From NCBI GenBank assembly GCA_016707525.1, contig JADJHP010000012.1:62001-126000 (forward strand): 64,000 nucleotides of DNA. Direction: 5' to 3'. Position numbers and translations under genes: made by a program. Below, piece by piece: positions 17,941 to 26,205 of the stretch. Source of the DNA: Ignavibacteriota bacterium. Lineage in GTDB: Bacteria > Bacteroidota > Ignavibacteria > UBA10030 > UBA6906. The notes beneath the pieces are model-generated. The model saw nothing but the letters and a program-made list of their open reading frames with translations. It had not been told where the DNA came from and did no database searches. Every line of letters begins with the position of its first letter. The first letter of the stretch is position 1.

Positions 17941-18891
17941 CTACTCCAGCGGAATGCGCTCCGCATTGCTCTTGAGCCATGCATCAAATGTCAGCAGCGC
18001 TGGATTGAGTGAACGCGAGACGCCGATGTCGCGCGCACCACAATACTCCTTTTCAAAATCGCGCTTGTACTGGAACATGTTTCCCATGTCCTCTGCGCCA
18101 GGGAATCCGAATCCCCGGTACACATCCGGAGGCACGTCGTTGTATCGGACCTCCTGTCGGAGTGCCTTCGTCAGGGCGGCCGCCATCTGCGCGCCGGTGA
18201 GATGCTCTCCGGCGATCCCCACGGTCTTCCCGATGTACTCGCGCCCCTTTCTGAAGATGCCATACGCACACCGTCCGATATCCTCCGAGGCGATCCCGGG
18301 AAGCTTCTTGTCGCCCATGGGATAGGTCAGGGCGAGTGTACCATCTGCACCCTTCTTGGGCCCCGCACCAAAGTAGATGAGGTTCTCCCAGTAGAACGAC
18401 GTCAGGAGGAATGTCGTGGGGACGCCGAGATCGGTGAACGCCTGATTCGCCTCATTCTTGGCATCGAAGTGCGCGACCTTGTACTTGCCCATGAGTGTTG
18501 GCATCCTGTCGTCCGAGAGCGGCACGAGCTTGCGGGTGTCTTCGAACGTGGACCAGATCGCATGCTGGATCCCCGCTGCCTTCGCCGCCTGTGCCATCGC
18601 CAGGGCGTTCGCCTTCTCGCGTTCGGGAGAGAAGTGTGCCCAGAAGAAGGTGACACAATATGCCCCGTATGCCCCGGCAAAGGCCTTCTTCAGACTCTCA
18701 ACATCATCAACATCGCCGGCGACCACTTCCGCCCCGAGTTTGGCAAGTTCCTTTGCCTTGTCCGATGTGACATCGCGGGTGATGGCCCGGGCTGCAAAGC
18801 CTCCGCCCGGACTATTGAGGATTGCGCGTACCAGTCCGCCGCCCTGGGCGCCAGTTGCACCAACCACTGCGATGATCTTTCTCTCCGCCAT
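17941..18891 (-). CDS. NmrA-like NAD(P)-binding oxidoreductase
   Basis: 316 residues from the ATG at 18891, which has a strong AGGAGG 7 bp upstream; a longer frame to 18927 adds residues before this site. The N-terminus has the NmrA/HSCARG nucleotide loop KIIAVVGATGAQGGGLVRAIL, then AITRDVTSDKAKELAKLGAEVVAGDVDD, and the atypical-SDR YCVTFFWAHFSPERE region. Such proteins bind NADP and serve as redox sensors or quinone/ketone reductases. No neighbour points to a particular substrate. Confidence 0.83.
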   Translation of the reverse strand: MAERKIIAVVGATGAQGGGLVRAILNSPGGGFAARAITRDVTSDKAKELAKLGAEVVAGDVDDVESLKKAFAGAYGAYCVTFFWAHFSPEREKANALAMAQAAKAAGIQHAIWSTFEDTRKLVPLSDDRMPTLMGKYKVAHFDAKNEANQAFTDLGVPTTFLLTSFYWENLIYFGAGPKKGADGTLALTYPMGDKKLPGIASEDIGRCAYGIFRKGREYIGKTVGIAGEHLTGAQMAAALTKALRQEVRYNDVPPDVYRGFGFPGAEDMGNMFQYKRDFEKEYCGARDIGVSRSLNPALLTFDAWLKSNAERIPLE

Positions 18892-18981
18892 GCCGATCCC
18901 TCCTGCTGTGTGAGGTGCTTGACTCATGAGGTGTGTCTACACTGTGTAACCTCAAAGGGGGGGTGCATCGTTCCCTTGGCA

Positions 18982-20127
18982 CTATCTCAAGAGAACGATC
19001 TTTCCACTCTGCACCGACCTGCCAGCCATGAACCTCACGATATACACCCCGCTCGCATGGCCGGATCCGTCGAAGGTCACTTCGTGTGCTCCGGCATCCA
19101 TTGCTGCATCGACGAGCGTAGCGGTCTCGCGCCCGAGGAGATCGTAGACCTTCAGCGTGACCTCATCGTCCGATGCAAGCCTGTACCGGACCTCCGTTGA
19201 TGTGTTGAATGGGTTCGGAAACGCCCCTTCGAACATCGATCCCAGGCCGGCGGTGTCCGCCGATATGCCGATGCCCGCCGGTGCATCTCCGTAACGTGGC
19301 CGGGCGATCACGCCCTCGTCACTCAGCAGCACGGACAACGCATCATCAGTCAAGACGGCGCTCACCGTCGTCGGTGCACCGTCCAGCTCGGCTGCATTCA
19401 GAACAAGCCGTATCCCGTGACTGTAATCCGCGTAGGTCTCCCCGTGTCCATTGTAGAGGGGTTGGATCGGGCTCCCGTTCAGTTGATGCCAACCGTAAAT
19501 GACCACCGGCTTCGGAACACCCGCCTTCAGGTCGCTCCGGATCTTGTTCGAGATCACGACATCCTTCTTGGTTCCCCCGACCAATGATCCTTGAGGAAAT
19601 GATCCGAGCACGGGTTGCCGTTGGGTCCAGACGATGGAGTCGTGCTGGACGAACACCGGGACCGTGATCATTGCTCCGCTCGGCGGTATCGGGGCCGGGG
19701 CCAGCTTCACGGAGGATGCCGCGTAGATCTCATTGACCATCTTGCGCGTTGGCAGCGTGCACCGCAAAGCATCGGCAAGCCGTTGAGCCAGGAGGGGAGT
19801 CATCGGCATGAGGAGGTACCGCTCGTCCGGTCCCAATGCGAGATAGTCCGGCGTCGTGTGGAAGGTGACGCTGCGAGGCTGTCCGTTGATGACCGCCGAT
19901 GCGGTCACGGGGACAAGTGTCCGGAGGAATGCCGGAACGTTCCCGGCCATGAACCAGCGATACACGGAATCCTCCCGGGCCTCACGCGTGAGGGGGGTGA
20001 GGATGCGCAGCATGTCGTCACGCGTGTAGGCGTCAACCGGGCGCGGGGGAAGGGCGAGGGATTGCGCATGCGCCTGGGCCATACAGAGCGACAGGAGAAA
20101 GATCGCGATGATCCTGGATCGGTACAT
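18982..20127 (-). CDS. T9SS-sorted secreted protein of unknown function
   Basis: 381 residues with signal peptide MYRSRIIAIFLLSLCMAQAHAQ. Residues about 25-290 form one domain I cannot name; striking segments are IYGWHQLNGSPIQPLYNGHGETYADYSHGIRLV and TKKDVVISNKI. The conserved His, Glu, Tyr and Asp residues in HGETYADYSHG look like an active or metal site, but this is inference. Residues about 300-381 are a T9SS type A domain (FPNPFNTSTEVRYR ... VYDLLGRETATLV ... GVYIVRFMAGR ... KIVLLR). It is read in the same direction as the next T9SS gene, about 156 bp downstream of it. Confidence 0.75.
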   Translation of the reverse strand: MYRSRIIAIFLLSLCMAQAHAQSLALPPRPVDAYTRDDMLRILTPLTREAREDSVYRWFMAGNVPAFLRTLVPVTASAVINGQPRSVTFHTTPDYLALGPDERYLLMPMTPLLAQRLADALRCTLPTRKMVNEIYAASSVKLAPAPIPPSGAMITVPVFVQHDSIVWTQRQPVLGSFPQGSLVGGTKKDVVISNKIRSDLKAGVPKPVVIYGWHQLNGSPIQPLYNGHGETYADYSHGIRLVLNAAELDGAPTTVSAVLTDDALSVLLSDEGVIARPRYGDAPAGIGISADTAGLGSMFEGAFPNPFNTSTEVRYRLASDDEVTLKVYDLLGRETATLVDAAMDAGAHEVTFDGSGHASGVYIVRFMAGRSVQSGKIVLLR

Positions 20128-20283
20128 ACGTGCTCCCTATTCTCTGGAGTAACCCGGACAATTGCGGAGAGATTGCAAAGTGAATCATCGTGTGCATGCG
20201 TGGCGGGTTGCCGGGCAGGCGACCATGCACTGATCTCAAATGCTCTGTATGACGAATTGCTGTTGCCGCCTCATGCGATCAAC

Positions 20284-22971
20284 TTACTTCATCAGGAGCA
20301 TTCGTCGGGACCACACGGCGTTTCCGGTACGCATCCTGCAGATGTAGATCCCGCTCGAGAGACCCGCGCCATGGAAGGTCAATGTGAACCTGCCCGCATC
20401 TCTGACCTCATCCAACAGTGTCGTGATCTCTCTTCCGAGTACGTCATAGATCGAAACGCGTGTCCGTTGCCGGGCGGCAAGGGAGATGGTGATGCGCGTG
20501 GAGGGATTGAAGGGATTCGGGTAGTTCTGCTCCAGCGAGCTCTCCCCGGGGATGGCCGCCGTGCCATCGTGCCGGACGTTGGTACCCGTGCTGAGCCACT
20601 GGAATTCCACGGCATCGGTGCGCAGCACCTTGCCGGAGACCACGGGAACCATCGCGTCGGTGATCCGCACCGTCAGCGCCGTATCGGCCGGCAGATCCCG
20701 TTCCCAGAGACGGACCCAGCTTCCACTGCCAGCATTCTGGTCCCGGAACAGGGAATCGATCGTGGTGGATCCACACACCAGGTCGTATCGGGCGCGGAGC
20801 GATGCATTCACGGTCGTTGGAACGATGGCGCTGACGTTGTACAGCCCCGGTCTCTTCAGGCGGACCGTGAATTGAGCCGCCACGCCAGGTGCGGGGTATG
20901 CATACCTGCTTGTGGAGTTGAGGCCGCCCGCTGAACTGAACGCCCAGTTCCCCGTCTCGCCATAGCGCGAGGGATCCCGGTCATCGATGAGCACAAAATA
21001 CTCGCGCGCCTGTCCATGGAGAGCTACCCTGACCCCGGCGTGGAGCGGATCGTCTGTCGTGAGAACCAGCGTGTCAACAAAGGCGCCGACGATCGAAGGA
21101 GTGCATCGCAGGTTCAGGGTGTGCTCACCCATGGCCGGGAGAGCAAGGGGGAGAGCATCCATCACCGATGCCGTTCCCCGAACGGTGGTTGCAGAAAGTA
21201 TATGCGCAGTGTTCACTCCGGAGTTGCGGATCACCAGCCCGCGCTCCGACTGCTCACCGACGATCAGGGCCCCGGCATCGAAGGTCGAGGGGGCTTCCAC
21301 CCACCGTTCGCGAACGAGCGCTGAGACTCTGATCGCATCCGCGCCGAACATTGTCGCTCCCGGAGACCCCCAGCAGGTGAGAGCAACATGCGCCTGTCCC
21401 GGGCCCTCTGCCCGAAGTGTCCCAACATGGGTCCAGGTATCCGCCGGCAACACAGAGCTGAAAGATGTCACACGTTCGTTCCCGTCTGCGCCCCAGAGTA
21501 TGCGTCCGGCCGCGCAAGGGGCCGTGGTTGCAGGGATCCTGATGGAGATGTTGAACGTTCCTTGTGCTGGGATCGCGACGTTCCAGCGTGCCATGGCTGA
21601 GTCGCCCGGCGCCAGCGTGCACAGGCGGAAGGATGCATCGAATCCGCTCCCGGTGACGCTCTGCCATGAGCCGTGCAGTTCTTCGTATCCTGTGGAGCTG
21701 TTGTCGACGATAGCATCGTCGGGAAGGTACCGGATGATCCTGGTGCTGAGGTTCCCCGCCGTATCGGTGACACCAACGCCCAGACGTGCAAGATCTGACC
21801 GGGGCACGCCTGAAGTGGTCTTCCATTCTTGTGCACCGGTCTGCTCAAGGGGAAGGATGCGGTAGCGCTCATACCTGTCCTTGATGGCGACAAAGGGCTG
21901 CGGCTGAAAGATCGGTTCATCGGAACGGATCACCCAGAGCAGATCACCACCGCCTGTCTCTGACTCCATGACGGTCAAGTGCGGGGCCACGGAATCGGCG
22001 GTCTTCAGCCACGTCTGCATGGCCTCGATGGCCGAGCAGTACCGGTAGTCGATGGTGGGGTAGCGGCTGGCAACCGCATGTACTGCTGCATTCAGCTTCT
22101 GGAGGTTTTCCGGGAAATCTGATTCGGGCAGGTGCGCCCAGAGGCAAACAACCTGATCGGTCCCTTGTGCGGCGAGCGCAAATGCTTGCGTGAGGAATGC
22201 GGAATCGGCTCTGGTCACATACGATGAGCGAAGATTCCAACCGCTCCCGTTGCCGGGCACCTGATAGTCCGATCGCGAGGGATGGAAGGGGATGAATGAG
22301 GATGGTGCCCGTGACCAGTCGTACACATTGTCTACTGGTTCCACCGGGTCGTTGTGCGCCGCCGGCCAATCATTGTGCATGCTGAAGGGGAGGAGATGGT
22401 CGAGGCGTTGCTGCCAGGCGTTGTTCATTGCATGCCAGCCACTGCGGAACGAGACGGGGAAGACCTCTTCCTCGAGGAGCATCTCGGCCAGGGTCTGGTC
22501 GAAGTCGGGGGCGAATTCATCGTACGTCACCGCCTGATTCCAGTACCAGATGCCGTCCCCGTTGCGGTCGCTCCACACCCAATTGTGGTAGTGGAACGTG
22601 AGTTCGTCGCCCCATTGCCGTAACCGTTCGCCATGAAACCGTTTCATCAGATAGACGGGCATGGTGCTGGGCACCGGGATGTCCGTGTTCACGGAAAGGC
22701 GGAACATGTTCCCCGCCATCATCCACCAGGTAAGCTTCATCGGGGTGCCATGCCGGTCGGTGAGTGCCGAACGGAACGCAGGGTCCATGACCCGTGACGC
22801 GTTCATGGTGGGGTCAGAGTACAGCGCTCCAGAGAGCGTGCAGTGGTATCGTGCAACATTGAGGCCGGTCCAGAGTCCCGTGTCGGAACCGATGACAAAG
22901 AGGACCCGCCCCTCTCCGGAGGCAGAAGAGGCGAAGCACATGGCCAGCGCGGCAAGCAGCAGAGATCTCAT
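20284..22971 (-). CDS. T9SS-sorted secreted protein with deacetylase-like N-terminus and golvesin-type domain
   Basis: 895 residues from the ATG at 22971 (MRSLLLAALAMCFASSASG is a proper signal peptide; the frame is open to 23154 but the extra stretch is unlike protein). Residues about 20-350 resemble a polysaccharide-deacetylase/glycosidase TIM-like barrel: LTWWMMAGNMFR, DELTFHYHNWVW, FRSGWHAMNNAWQQ. Around 430-560 and 690-800 are carbohydrate-binding/golvesin C-terminal-like beta domains (YEELHGSWQSVTGSGF; IDDRDPSRYGETGNWAFS). The end is a T9SS type A domain (NYPNPFNPSTRITI ... MRTGNAVWSRRMLLMK). Probably acts on an extracellular polysaccharide; not proven. Confidence 0.75.
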   Translation of the reverse strand: MRSLLLAALAMCFASSASGEGRVLFVIGSDTGLWTGLNVARYHCTLSGALYSDPTMNASRVMDPAFRSALTDRHGTPMKLTWWMMAGNMFRLSVNTDIPVPSTMPVYLMKRFHGERLRQWGDELTFHYHNWVWSDRNGDGIWYWNQAVTYDEFAPDFDQTLAEMLLEEEVFPVSFRSGWHAMNNAWQQRLDHLLPFSMHNDWPAAHNDPVEPVDNVYDWSRAPSSFIPFHPSRSDYQVPGNGSGWNLRSSYVTRADSAFLTQAFALAAQGTDQVVCLWAHLPESDFPENLQKLNAAVHAVASRYPTIDYRYCSAIEAMQTWLKTADSVAPHLTVMESETGGGDLLWVIRSDEPIFQPQPFVAIKDRYERYRILPLEQTGAQEWKTTSGVPRSDLARLGVGVTDTAGNLSTRIIRYLPDDAIVDNSSTGYEELHGSWQSVTGSGFDASFRLCTLAPGDSAMARWNVAIPAQGTFNISIRIPATTAPCAAGRILWGADGNERVTSFSSVLPADTWTHVGTLRAEGPGQAHVALTCWGSPGATMFGADAIRVSALVRERWVEAPSTFDAGALIVGEQSERGLVIRNSGVNTAHILSATTVRGTASVMDALPLALPAMGEHTLNLRCTPSIVGAFVDTLVLTTDDPLHAGVRVALHGQAREYFVLIDDRDPSRYGETGNWAFSSAGGLNSTSRYAYPAPGVAAQFTVRLKRPGLYNVSAIVPTTVNASLRARYDLVCGSTTIDSLFRDQNAGSGSWVRLWERDLPADTALTVRITDAMVPVVSGKVLRTDAVEFQWLSTGTNVRHDGTAAIPGESSLEQNYPNPFNPSTRITISLAARQRTRVSIYDVLGREITTLLDEVRDAGRFTLTFHGAGLSSGIYICRMRTGNAVWSRRMLLMK

Positions 22972-23116
22972 GGGGTGCTCGAAGGGGCTCGTTGACAGGA
23001 AGATACGGAATTCAGAGCTCAGAAATCCTATCAGTGAACTGCATTCCGCCATCTGGCGCGCTTCGATGGAAAATTGTATATTGCGTTCACTTCCACCCAC
23101 GACCATCGGATATCTG

Positions 23117-25237
23117 ATGCGCACCCGTGCTCTCCTCAGCGTTGCACTTCTCACATTCCTTCTTCAGACCACGGTCGCCTATGGCCAATGGGTGCAACTC
23201 GGCCCTGCCGGCCCGATCACGTCGATCGCTGCGAGAGGTTCGTCCACCTACGCGGGGTTGAACATCGGAGGTGGAGTGTTCGTCTCAACGAACGGCGGGG
23301 CATCGTGGAAGCAGGCCTCGTCCGGACTTCCGGTCTTGTCCGTTACTGCACTCGCCGTGACAGCAGAGAAGGTTTATGTCGGGCTTGCCGGAGAAGGGAT
23401 CTGGGCGAGTACGGACGGTGGAACGACCTGGAATGATGCGGGCGGAGGGTTGATCAGCAACGATATCAGCGTCATAGCCCCCGTTGGCGGGGTGGTCTTC
23501 GCGGGGTCGGGGACATTCGGGGCGTCGCGTTCGACCGATGGGGGCACCATGTGGTTTCCCTCGGGGCGGGGCTTTGCCACCGGGAGTGCGTCAGCATTCA
23601 TGGGTGTTGGCACGCGTGTGTTCGGAGCGTCCACGTCCGGCGGTGTGTATGTATCTATGGATGGCGGTGACAACTGGTCGCAGTCCAATGCTGGGATGAC
23701 GACCACCGCCGTTACCTCCCTGGCGTCGTTCACGACCATGGTGTTCGCGGGAACCCTGAATAAAGGTGTGTTCCGGTCGACGGACAACGGCGCATCGTGG
23801 ACCGTCGCTGGTTCAGGTCTTCCGAATAACCTTGTCGTTGCGCTCGCGACCGTTACTCCAGCAAGTGGCTCGCCCACTCTTGTCGCTGCGATGGGGTCAG
23901 GGCTTTTCTCCGTTTCCACAGACAGTGGCTCGTCGTGGGCCACCGTGGATCCGGGTCTGGCACACAAGACCATCGGGACGCTGATCGCGAACGGGACGAC
24001 GCTCTTCGCCGGGACCGGCGATGGGATCCTGGTCTCGACCGACGGGGGCTTTCATTGGGGCGCTTCGAACGCAGGGATCACGACGGCACAGGTGACCGGG
24101 ATCGTCTCCCTGGGCGGAGTATTGCATGTAGGCACGGAGAGTGGTGGGATCCTGACCACGACGAACGGTGGATCGGTGTGGACCCGGAACAACAATGGCC
24201 TGAGTTCCCTGGAGATCAGTGCCCTCACGCGTGGGAACGGGGTCACGTTCGCCGGAACATCTTCCGCTGTCTTTGCACTTCCGGACACGGGAAGCACGTG
24301 GACGGCCAGGCCGGGCCTTCCCGGTGAGGTCAATACCGTGCGACAGATCGGCGCGGTGTTGTATGCCGGTTCGGGCGGACAGGGCATCTACAGTTCCACG
24401 AACGCTGGCACGACCTGGCGGTTCGGATCGGGTTCTGTCTGGGATCTTGCAGGGACGATCGTCCAGTCATTCGGCCCCGGGGTCGGCCTCGTCATGGCGG
24501 GGACGAGCGGAAGGGGGATCCTGGGCTCTGCGAGCGGGGGGCTTGATTGGTTCCGGACGAACGGTGGACTCGTCAACATGGATATCCTCGGATTCGCAAC
24601 GATCGGACAGAAGGTCTTCGCTGCCACAGGGGATGGCCCGTACTCCCTATCCACAGGAGCCGAGGATTGGACCCCGTCGACGACGGGCTTCGGGTCCAAT
24701 TCCGCGACTGCCATCGAAGTGTATCAGGAGAAACTGATCGCGGGCACCCGGAGTGGCGGTGTGTATGTGTCTGTCGACCAGGGTGCGAACTGGGCAGCGG
24801 TGAACAATGGGTTGCTCGTGCCGTCCGTGAACACCGTCGTGATCGATAGCCCCTATGTTTATGTTGGAACAAATGGGGGGGGAGTGTACCGGCGCCAGCT
24901 CGCGGAGTTGTTCACCTCTCTTGCGGTGGACGGGGATCGGCAGCTTCCGGTCGGTTTCCGCCTGGGGCAGAACTACCCGAATCCTTTTAATCCGGTATCT
25001 GTCATTCCCTTTGAGATCGGCGTGTCGGGGTCCGGGCCAGTGATGGTACGGATCAGCGTGTACGATGTGCTCGGGCGGGAAGTTGCCGTGCTGGTCAATG
25101 AGCCCAGGGGGCCCGGCAGATACACCGTCCCCTTCGCGGGAAATGCGTTTGCATCAGGAGTGTATCTTTGCCGCATGGATGTCGGGGGGAACAGTGTGCT
25201 TTTCCGCGATATGAAGAAGATGCTCCTGCTCCGCTGA
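23117..25237 (+). CDS. T9SS-sorted BNR/Ycf48-like beta-propeller protein
   Basis: 706 residues from the ATG at 23117 (MRTRALLSVALLTFLLQTTVAYGQ signal peptide); longer frames upstream run through the divergent gene's region. About twelve repeats with the BNR/photosystem II stability factor signature follow, such as VFVSTNGGASWKQASSGL, GIWASTDGGTTWNDAGGG and VYVSVDQGANWAAVNNGL, which fold as beta-propeller blades. The C-terminus is a T9SS domain (NYPNPFNPVSVIPFE ... VYDVLGREVAVLVNE ... DMKKMLLLR). Probably a secreted or surface binding protein. It starts 145 bp from the divergent golvesin-type gene. Confidence 0.85.
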   Translation: MRTRALLSVALLTFLLQTTVAYGQWVQLGPAGPITSIAARGSSTYAGLNIGGGVFVSTNGGASWKQASSGLPVLSVTALAVTAEKVYVGLAGEGIWASTDGGTTWNDAGGGLISNDISVIAPVGGVVFAGSGTFGASRSTDGGTMWFPSGRGFATGSASAFMGVGTRVFGASTSGGVYVSMDGGDNWSQSNAGMTTTAVTSLASFTTMVFAGTLNKGVFRSTDNGASWTVAGSGLPNNLVVALATVTPASGSPTLVAAMGSGLFSVSTDSGSSWATVDPGLAHKTIGTLIANGTTLFAGTGDGILVSTDGGFHWGASNAGITTAQVTGIVSLGGVLHVGTESGGILTTTNGGSVWTRNNNGLSSLEISALTRGNGVTFAGTSSAVFALPDTGSTWTARPGLPGEVNTVRQIGAVLYAGSGGQGIYSSTNAGTTWRFGSGSVWDLAGTIVQSFGPGVGLVMAGTSGRGILGSASGGLDWFRTNGGLVNMDILGFATIGQKVFAATGDGPYSLSTGAEDWTPSTTGFGSNSATAIEVYQEKLIAGTRSGGVYVSVDQGANWAAVNNGLLVPSVNTVVIDSPYVYVGTNGGGVYRRQLAELFTSLAVDGDRQLPVGFRLGQNYPNPFNPVSVIPFEIGVSGSGPVMVRISVYDVLGREVAVLVNEPRGPGRYTVPFAGNAFASGVYLCRMDVGGNSVLFRDMKKMLLLR

Positions 25238-25243
25238 GCGGAG
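25229..25243. terminator. Short hairpin across the stop codon of the propeller gene
   Basis: CTCCGC-TGA-GCGGAG is a perfect 6-bp stem with the stop codon as its loop, 33 bp before the convergent stop at 25276. Weak evidence as a terminator because no T-run follows. Confidence 0.3.
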
Positions 25244-25275
25244 GAAGGTGGTTCACGCGCACGAAAGGATGCGGT

Positions 25276-26202
25276 CTAGTTGGCGAGCGGGTAGGTCATC
25301 GTGACCATCACGGAACTGCCGAAGACCCCGAGCCCCTTCGGGATGTTCGTGTAGTCCGGTTGATCCATACGGATCGTGGAGTTGTCGCGTGGCCCGTTGT
25401 TCACAAAGTAGTAGTTGTACAGCACGTCATCGATCTGAGACAGCACGAACGTGGCACGCAACCAGACGACCGGTGCGGCCGTGTAGCGGGACACGATCTC
25501 GGACCGTGTCTGGTCATACTGGAGCGTGTCGTACTTGATCGGGACCATCGTGCGGGATGCGGAATAGGTCCTGACCAGATCGAGTGACGGGAAGACCTTC
25601 ACCGTGGTCCCATCCGACTCCTCGTAGCTTCGCACAGGCACCTCTTCCCGGTGCAGTTCCCACCCCCCATTCACGTACGCGTAGAAATCCAGATAGAAAT
25701 GCATCACGAACGCGCCGTCAAAGGAGCCAAACGTGGTGTTCAGGATGATCTGCGAGCGGACGCTCCGGCTGAGCACCTTCGCGTTGTTGAGGGCGAAGTA
25801 CGGCGGCTGGAGTGCGGTCGAGCGGACCTCGGCACCGAGTCCGGACGGATCGGTGACACGGAGGGTGTACTTGCTCCCCCCGGTGATAGGCATCTGATAG
25901 GCGACGAACATCGGGATGCTTGCCGGTGCGCCGGATGCGTCGGTGGTCGTGACCGTCGTATCCCTGAACTGCACCGTCCTCCCGTCGAACGTCATCGATA
26001 CCGATGCGCCGCGGAGCGAGGGTGCGGAGGAGGCATCATACGTGGTGGAGAGCCGAACGAATTGTGTTGACGAAGCGCCATTCAAGATGCTGTAGACGAC
26101 CAGCTTGCTGTTCGCAGGGCCATCCGGTTCGAACGGCTGGTTGCAGGAGATGGCCAGTGCGCCGAGCAGTCCGATGAGGGCGATATGAATGAGGGGCTTC
26201 AT
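25276..26202 (-). CDS. DUF4249 lipoprotein
   Basis: 308 residues. Lipoprotein signal MKPLIHIALIGLLGALAISC with lipobox AISC (Cys20). The Ig-like first half (KLVVYSILNGASSTQFVRLSTTYD ... GASVSMTFDG) and the C-terminal half match DUF4249 proteins encoded with TonB receptors in Bacteroidota. It starts 3 bp after the stop of the receptor gene at 26206-28455, so the two are translationally close and surely one operon. Presumed role is a surface-exposed or periplasmic accessory of the receptor. Confidence 0.78.
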   Translation of the reverse strand: MKPLIHIALIGLLGALAISCNQPFEPDGPANSKLVVYSILNGASSTQFVRLSTTYDASSAPSLRGASVSMTFDGRTVQFRDTTVTTTDASGAPASIPMFVAYQMPITGGSKYTLRVTDPSGLGAEVRSTALQPPYFALNNAKVLSRSVRSQIILNTTFGSFDGAFVMHFYLDFYAYVNGGWELHREEVPVRSYEESDGTTVKVFPSLDLVRTYSASRTMVPIKYDTLQYDQTRSEIVSRYTAAPVVWLRATFVLSQIDDVLYNYYFVNNGPRDNSTIRMDQPDYTNIPKGLGVFGSSVMVTMTYPLAN

Positions 26203-26205
26203 CGC

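Noticed and set aside
22972..23154. Extended start of the golvesin-type T9SS protein
   Set aside because: The extra 61 residues are not protein-like and would overlap the divergent propeller gene; the ATG at 22971 begins a normal signal peptide.
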